This document shows, piece by piece, positions 60,573-64,000 of a stretch of 64,000 bases of DNA. The translations under genes and the position numbers were made by a program. The DNA lies in contig NZ_VYKK01000004.1 of the NCBI RefSeq assembly GCF_008710135.1, forward strand, positions 62,001 to 126,000. The letters are read 5' to 3'. Position 1 is the stretch's first letter. Every line of letters starts with the position of its first letter. Under the pieces are notes generated by a model, which was not told the DNA's origin, did not search any database, and saw nothing but the letters and a program-made list of their open reading frames with translations. The stretch comes from Paenibacillus spiritus. GTDB lineage: Bacteria > Bacillota > Bacilli > Paenibacillales > Paenibacillaceae.

Positions 60573-61592
60573 TTATTCGCTCCGTTGAGTACTCATATAC
60601 TCTTCATAAAGCTTTTGGAGGCCGTTAATCCGTCCGTTGATACTATCTTTTTTTGTTGTGCCTCCCTTAGACCATCTACGATATGCATCATCTCGTTTGT
60701 TGTTATTGACATAATGCTGCAAAAACGGACGAACATTTTCATTGAAATTGTTATTGATGATGAAGCAGGTTACAACTGGGATGAACACCTTTGTCATAAA
60801 CTTGGCGTACTCTGGCAATGTGTTTTCAATAAAATCAAAAGCTCGTGATACTTTATCAAAAATGTCCTCATCAACTTTAGTTTTTACGAACAAATCAGTA
60901 ATGTTTGCCGTTCCATAATCTTTGACTTCGTACCGGCCAACTAATGCCAATGCTTGAAATACAGACATTTGCGGCTCTGACTTTCTAACACTTCCGTCAG
61001 CAAAATGAGCAACATTCGTAAACAGCGGATGCCCATTTACTTTTTGCTGGACGAATTCACTTGTTTCCGGCTTCGCGCGAACGATTGCTAGGTGAGAATT
61101 ACTCATTTTCGCCCCCTTGTTAAGACGATCAACGAGTTTTCTTGAGACTTCCGCCTTATCTTCTCCTTCTTCCAATTCAACCGGACGGATAGCAATTGAA
61201 AATGAATTAAATTCTTCTTTTAAAATTTCAGGAAAATCCGAAAACTTCAGCCCTGAGATATCATATTCTTCCCCATCGGCTTCCAAAATAAATGGTTCTA
61301 CGTTTCCCAATTTATATCCATCATTTTTAAAAGAGTGTAAATATGTAGCCCGTTGTCCACCATCAACAGTATCATATACATTTAACTCTTTGTCACCCAC
61401 GATTCGCTTTTCTTTAATTGCTGTTAACTCTGGGATAAAAAACGTAAATACAGAATCAATTATTGTTGTGGCGTCCGCATCCGTCCATTGTCCAGAGGGG
61501 CGCTGATAGGGATTATCAAAAACAATGGTACCCTTGTCAATCATAGTACACATCTGTTTAACGTTTGTATTAAAGGGACTAACTCTTTTCAT
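60573..61592 (-). CDS. DUF262 (GmrS-N/ParB-like) protein, 339 aa
   Basis: Reads DNPYQRPSGQWTDADA near 27, VFTFFIPELTAIKEK and VYDTVDGGQRATYLHSF near 70-85, then a long helical domain. QR-x-x-x-x-W and DGGQR are the core of the DUF262 nucleotide-binding nuclease-like domain known from GmrSD type IV restriction and related defence proteins. No C-terminal HNH (DUF1524) is present. It starts inside the end of the 128-residue partner gene (14-base overlap). Probably acts with it. Confidence 0.82.
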   Translation of the reverse strand: MKRVSPFNTNVKQMCTMIDKGTIVFDNPYQRPSGQWTDADATTIIDSVFTFFIPELTAIKEKRIVGDKELNVYDTVDGGQRATYLHSFKNDGYKLGNVEPFILEADGEEYDISGLKFSDFPEILKEEFNSFSIAIRPVELEEGEDKAEVSRKLVDRLNKGAKMSNSHLAIVRAKPETSEFVQQKVNGHPLFTNVAHFADGSVRKSEPQMSVFQALALVGRYEVKDYGTANITDLFVKTKVDEDIFDKVSRAFDFIENTLPEYAKFMTKVFIPVVTCFIINNNFNENVRPFLQHYVNNNKRDDAYRRWSKGGTTKKDSINGRINGLQKLYEEYMSTQRSE

Positions 61593-61965
61593 TATTTAAC
61601 CCCCTTTCATCAGCCCCAATTATAGTAAAAAGCACAGTAACTTTATTCAGATATTCCTCTTTAAATTCGGTGACTTTTTTCCCACCAACAGTTATTTGAC
61701 CATCTAAGAAACGAAGAATTGCATTAATGCGTTTTACTCCGTCCATTACCATTAGACTTGAATTTTCACCCACAGTTGTTGTTGTAAAAGTAAAATCCTT
61801 ATCTGCCTCAAGATTGTAGAGTAGTGTTCCTACATAAATAGATTGCTCGTCTTCTGTTCCATAATCATCAACTATTTGAAGTGAATTCGAATAGTCAATT
61901 CCTAACTGCGTATAAACCTTTGAAAAATTAGTCAATGAAACGGTTTTAATATCAACAATACTCAT
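61579..61965 (-). CDS. Short DUF262-like partner protein, 128 aa
   Basis: ATG at 61965 (MSIVDIKTVSLTNFS) lies seven bases after GGAGGT. VMDGVKRINAILRFLDG near residue 85 corresponds to the DGxQRxxAxxxF motif of DUF262, with Q replaced by K, preceded by SIYVGTLLYNLEADKD. It ends soon after, so it carries only the N-terminal part of the domain. Overlaps both neighbours' ends and starts, forming a three-gene unit with an HTH protein. Confidence 0.72.
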   Translation of the reverse strand: MSIVDIKTVSLTNFSKVYTQLGIDYSNSLQIVDDYGTEDEQSIYVGTLLYNLEADKDFTFTTTTVGENSSLMVMDGVKRINAILRFLDGQITVGGKKVTEFKEEYLNKVTVLFTIIGADERGLNNEKS

Positions 61966-61970
61966 TGTCG

Positions 61971-62174
61971 CTACCTCCACTCATAATTGTGTTTTAATTC
62001 GTCTAACTCAATACCTAATACCTTGGCAATTCTTAAGAGTTCTTTACCAGTAAATCGATCTGTTGCAATTTTGTCTAGAAAGGTTTTATATTTTATATTG
62101 GCCTTCTCGGCCACCCAAGCTTTTATAAAACCCTTTTCTTTTATTATATCTGAAATGTAATTCCCAAGATGCAA
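61971..62174 (-). CDS. XRE-type helix-turn-helix protein, 67 aa, TTG start
   Basis: TTG at 62174 lies seven bases after GGGGGTG. Reads GFIKAWVAEKANIKYKTF and FTGKELLRIAKVLGIEL, a compact XRE helix-turn-helix. It leads the DUF262 pair and probably controls it; a perfect TTAGTACTAA palindrome lies 33 bases upstream of its start. Confidence 0.82.
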   Translation of the reverse strand: MHLGNYISDIIKEKGFIKAWVAEKANIKYKTFLDKIATDRFTGKELLRIAKVLGIELDELKHNYEWR

Positions 62175-62206
62175 TTAGTATCACCCCCTCATTTTTTACC
62201 TATATT

Positions 62207-62216
62207 TTAGTACTAA
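62207..62216. promoter_or_regulatory. TTAGTACTAA palindrome, candidate operator
   Basis: A perfect 10-bp palindrome between promoter and start of the HTH gene, with a half copy (GATACTAATT) at the start codon and CTGAAATTTCAG nearby. Typical placement for autoregulation by an XRE protein. Confidence 0.5.
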
Positions 62217-62313
62217 TACACTGAAATTTCAGACAAAAGAATAAAATAAAATTCCATAAAAGTAACATTTCAAGCTAATCAATATTATGTGTTGCTCTCT
62301 TTTTCATACCTAA

Positions 62314-62342
62314 ATATTACCACTGTATCACTCATAAGTCAA
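62314..62342 (-). promoter_or_regulatory. Strong promoter TTGACT-17-TAATAT with upstream element
   Basis: TTGACT (62342-62337) and TAATAT (62319-62314) on the minus strand, with AAAGCAAAAATAATTA immediately upstream of the -35. It drives the HTH and DUF262 genes with a leader of about 130 bases. Confidence 0.82.
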
Positions 62343-62382
62343 TAATTATTTTTGCTTTAAAAGCTACTGACTGCTTTGCTTT

Positions 62383-62778
62383 TCAGCATCGAATCACAAT
62401 CGTTTCTCCGTCCTGTTTGCGAATAGTCGCCTGAAACACTCCATTAATACATTCAACTAATTCTAATGCAGATCCCTGGTACCAAAACAAATAATCCTCT
62501 AAAACTTCACTGAATTTAACCGGCACACCATCAGGACGGAACCCAGACTTAACGAGGTAACTTTCATCATCAAAATCCGTCTCATATTCTTCAAACCATA
62601 CGAACCGGCCTTGTTGCATGACAAAAGTAGCCTTAGTATCGGATGGTACATAACCGGCAGCTAGGAAGTAATCTATAGTGTTGTAATCTGCCAATTCTCC
62701 TTCTTGCCCATTTTTGACTATATATAGACCACCGTCATCCATTAACTGAATCTTTACTTCCTCGACTACTTTCGTCAT
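62383..62778 (-). CDS. Hypothetical protein, 131 aa
   Basis: Starts MTKVVEEVKIQLMDDG after GGGGGCAAGTATT. Beta-rich with LYIVKNGQEGELADYN, MQQGRFVWFEEYETDF and ECINGVFQATIRKQDG. Slightly richer in GC than its neighbours. Unrecognised. It lies alone between the acyltransferase terminator and the HTH promoter; CTACG-ATGTAA-CGTAG upstream may be an operator. Confidence 0.7.
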   Translation of the reverse strand: MTKVVEEVKIQLMDDGGLYIVKNGQEGELADYNTIDYFLAAGYVPSDTKATFVMQQGRFVWFEEYETDFDDESYLVKSGFRPDGVPVKFSEVLEDYLFWYQGSALELVECINGVFQATIRKQDGETIVIRC

Positions 62779-62904
62779 AATACTTGCCCCCTATCTCCTA
62801 CGTTACATCGTAGATTATGGTTCAATAGTAACACAAACACTTGTTCTTATAAAGCGATATTTTTCACTCTTTTAAGTCAATTGTGATTGTTGTCCATTAA
62901 ACAT

Positions 62905-62950
62905 ACAAAAAGAGCACAACCGTATCGTTTACGATTGAGCCCTTTTTGTA
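62905..62950 (-). terminator. Terminator after the acyltransferase gene
   Basis: On the minus strand CAAAAAGGGCTCAATCGT pairs with ATACGGTTGTGCTCTTTTTG across a short loop, with two mismatches, ending in TTTTT. It follows the acyltransferase stop by 12 bases. Confidence 0.75.
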
Positions 62951-62961
62951 TTTCTAAACGT

Positions 62962-64000
62962 TTAGGAAGCTTTCTGAATGGAAACATCAGCGAGTGAGTT
63001 TTTACTTTTACCAAATCTAATTAGCTTTCTTATAGGTTCTTCATAGTATCTAAATGATAAAGATGCTAACCCAATCGTCACGATTAAAGAAAGAGAATAA
63101 TCCAACCAACTAATTAGATTCAACTCATCTATATAATTTAGTACTAGAGCATGCAATATGTAAAATGAGAAACTAATCTCCCCCAAAAAGACTAGAAATC
63201 TGTGTGATAACATTTTTGAAATTACTCCCCCTCCATATGCAAAAATGAAAATCATTAATCCCCATACTGGTACATAATATTGACCCTTCATGTTTGGCAA
63301 GTTTATATGTCCTGCCAATAATACAAATAACACTAATAAAGCCAAACTTGTAAACTCTAATAAAGTCATATATTTAGATTTTAATTTTATTCCCCTTTCT
63401 GATAATTCAATAAAAACATTCCCCAATATCATACCAAATACAAATTCAAAGATTCGCGTGAAAGGAAGGAAATTAAGAATCCACACATAAAAAATATTAT
63501 CTTGTGTTAATATCAGATTGAAAGTGAATAAAGCCGCCCATGATAAAAAAACTATAGTTACGACTTTCTTTGCATTTCTAGTGAAACTTATTTTTGAAAA
63601 AAAGAACATAATAAACGGAAACATAAAATAGAAAAATGCTTCCGCCGACAGTGTCCAAGATACATTATTGAAATTAAACCAGATCCCCGAACTCGGAACA
63701 TAACCCTGAAGCAACAGTAAATTAATTCCAGAAACAATTACCAGTTTAATGCTATATAATCCATCTGGATGAAAAGTAGATAGAAATAATGGCAACGAGA
63801 GAAAGAAAGTGAGTAAATGCATAGGATAAATCTTAGCAAATCTTGCTTTATAGAATTTTTTTACATATTCTTTTTCTAAAGTTCTAAACTTGTTGCTGTA
63901 ATTATAGGTAAGTATAAAGCCTGAAAGAATAAAAAAGAATTGTACTCCAGCATGTCCAAAACCAGCATTAACGAAAAATGCAACACCAGTATGAAACAAA
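62962..64000 (-). CDS. Membrane acyltransferase, OafA/YrhL type (N-terminus cut by window edge)
   Basis: The frame is open to the window end, so the true start lies beyond base 64000. FHTGVAFF supplies the conserved His, then VQFFFILSGFILTYNY, KFYKARFAKIYPMHLL (R-F-x-R-I-x-P element), NVSWTLSAEAFFYFMF and FLGEISFSFYILHALV, all hallmarks of acyltransferase family 3. Ten or so membrane helices. It O-acylates surface glycans or peptidoglycan; in phages this changes receptors in lysogens. Confidence 0.9.
   Translation of the reverse strand, partial: LFHTGVAFFVNAGFGHAGVQFFFILSGFILTYNYSNKFRTLEKEYVKKFYKARFAKIYPMHLLTFFLSLPLFLSTFHPDGLYSIKLVIVSGINLLLLQGYVPSSGIWFNFNNVSWTLSAEAFFYFMFPFIMFFFSKISFTRNAKKVVTIVFLSWAALFTFNLILTQDNIFYVWILNFLPFTRIFEFVFGMILGNVFIELSERGIKLKSKYMTLLEFTSLALLVLFVLLAGHINLPNMKGQYYVPVWGLMIFIFAYGGGVISKMLSHRFLVFLGEISFSFYILHALVLNYIDELNLISWLDYSLSLIVTIGLASLSFRYYEEPIRKLIRFGKSKNSLADVSIQKAS

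Noticed and set aside
61117-61506. A 129-codon plus-strand open frame
   Set aside because: Antisense to the DUF262 gene, without ribosome binding site or protein-like pattern.
1-64000. Genome-wide reassignment of TAG to a sense codon
   Set aside because: Several intact genes end in TAG at sensible places (4164, 15363, 45348, 56309), so TAG acts as a normal stop.
1-64000. CRISPR arrays or spacer-like direct repeats
   Set aside because: No regularly spaced repeats of 25-40 bases were seen on either strand.

Overview
The window looks like the inside of a large SPbeta-like temperate phage or prophage of a low-GC Bacillales host, most likely Paenibacillaceae. The reasons are: about 140 small, tightly packed genes nearly all on the minus strand with strong AGGAGG-type ribosome binding sites; a phage replication module (SSB-like protein, Sak4-like ATPase, DnaB-like helicase, DnaG-like primase, RecJ-like exonuclease) of the kind known from SPbeta; phage families such as Gp157 and DUF4326; three kinds of homing-type endonuclease; and phage tRNAs. 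No structural genes (capsid, tail, terminase) or rRNA are present, and both ends cut through genes (a DNA methyltransferase on the left, an acyltransferase on the right).

Layout, following the leftward direction of transcription. 64-60 kb: surface acyltransferase, an HTH protein and two overlapping DUF262-type proteins. 60-56 kb: small phage proteins, a methyltransferase-like gene interrupted by TAG, and a self-standing 517-residue PD-(D/E)XK protein flanked by terminators. 56-44.6 kb: accessory genes (HNH endonuclease, glycosyltransferase, nuclease, class I methyltransferase, MNT nucleotidyltransferase, MazF, acetyltransferase) and a rightward RsfA-like regulator. 44.6-38.4 kb: a probable lysis-lysogeny control region. 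It holds a zinc protein, a repeat DNA-binding protein, a DGQHR-type protein and a degenerate tyrosine-recombinase-fold protein, followed by an agr-type peptide-signalling cassette (AgrC-like sensor without kinase, AgrB, AgrD, LytTR regulator). 38.3-38.1 kb: tRNA-Leu(UAA) and tRNA-Ile(UAU). 38-33 kb: SSB-like protein, GIY-YIG endonuclease, Sak4-like ATPase, 3D-domain protein and guanylate-kinase-like protein. 33-11 kb: some 70 small genes, many of them zinc ribbons or nucleotide-pathway accessories. 11-1.5 kb: replication proteins, with a LAGLIDADG endonuclease between helicase and primase, and the split RecJ gene. 0.8-0 kb: the methyltransferase.

The most unusual signals are at the level of decoding. 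The RecJ-like gene is broken by GAT-TAG followed 10 nt downstream by a second GAT. A hop between the two GAT codons rebuilds a perfect DHH motif I, in the manner of T4 gene 60. Three genes with perfect ribosome binding sites have no ATG/GTG/TTG at the right place and appear to start at ATA, ATC or ATT. Several small genes have in-frame stops or frameshifts. Recurrent short hairpins sit between a stop codon and the next ribosome binding site, and a recurrent AACAAAAATAAT-type element precedes many transcription units. Everything here was read by eye from the sequence; family names come from memory and no database search was run.
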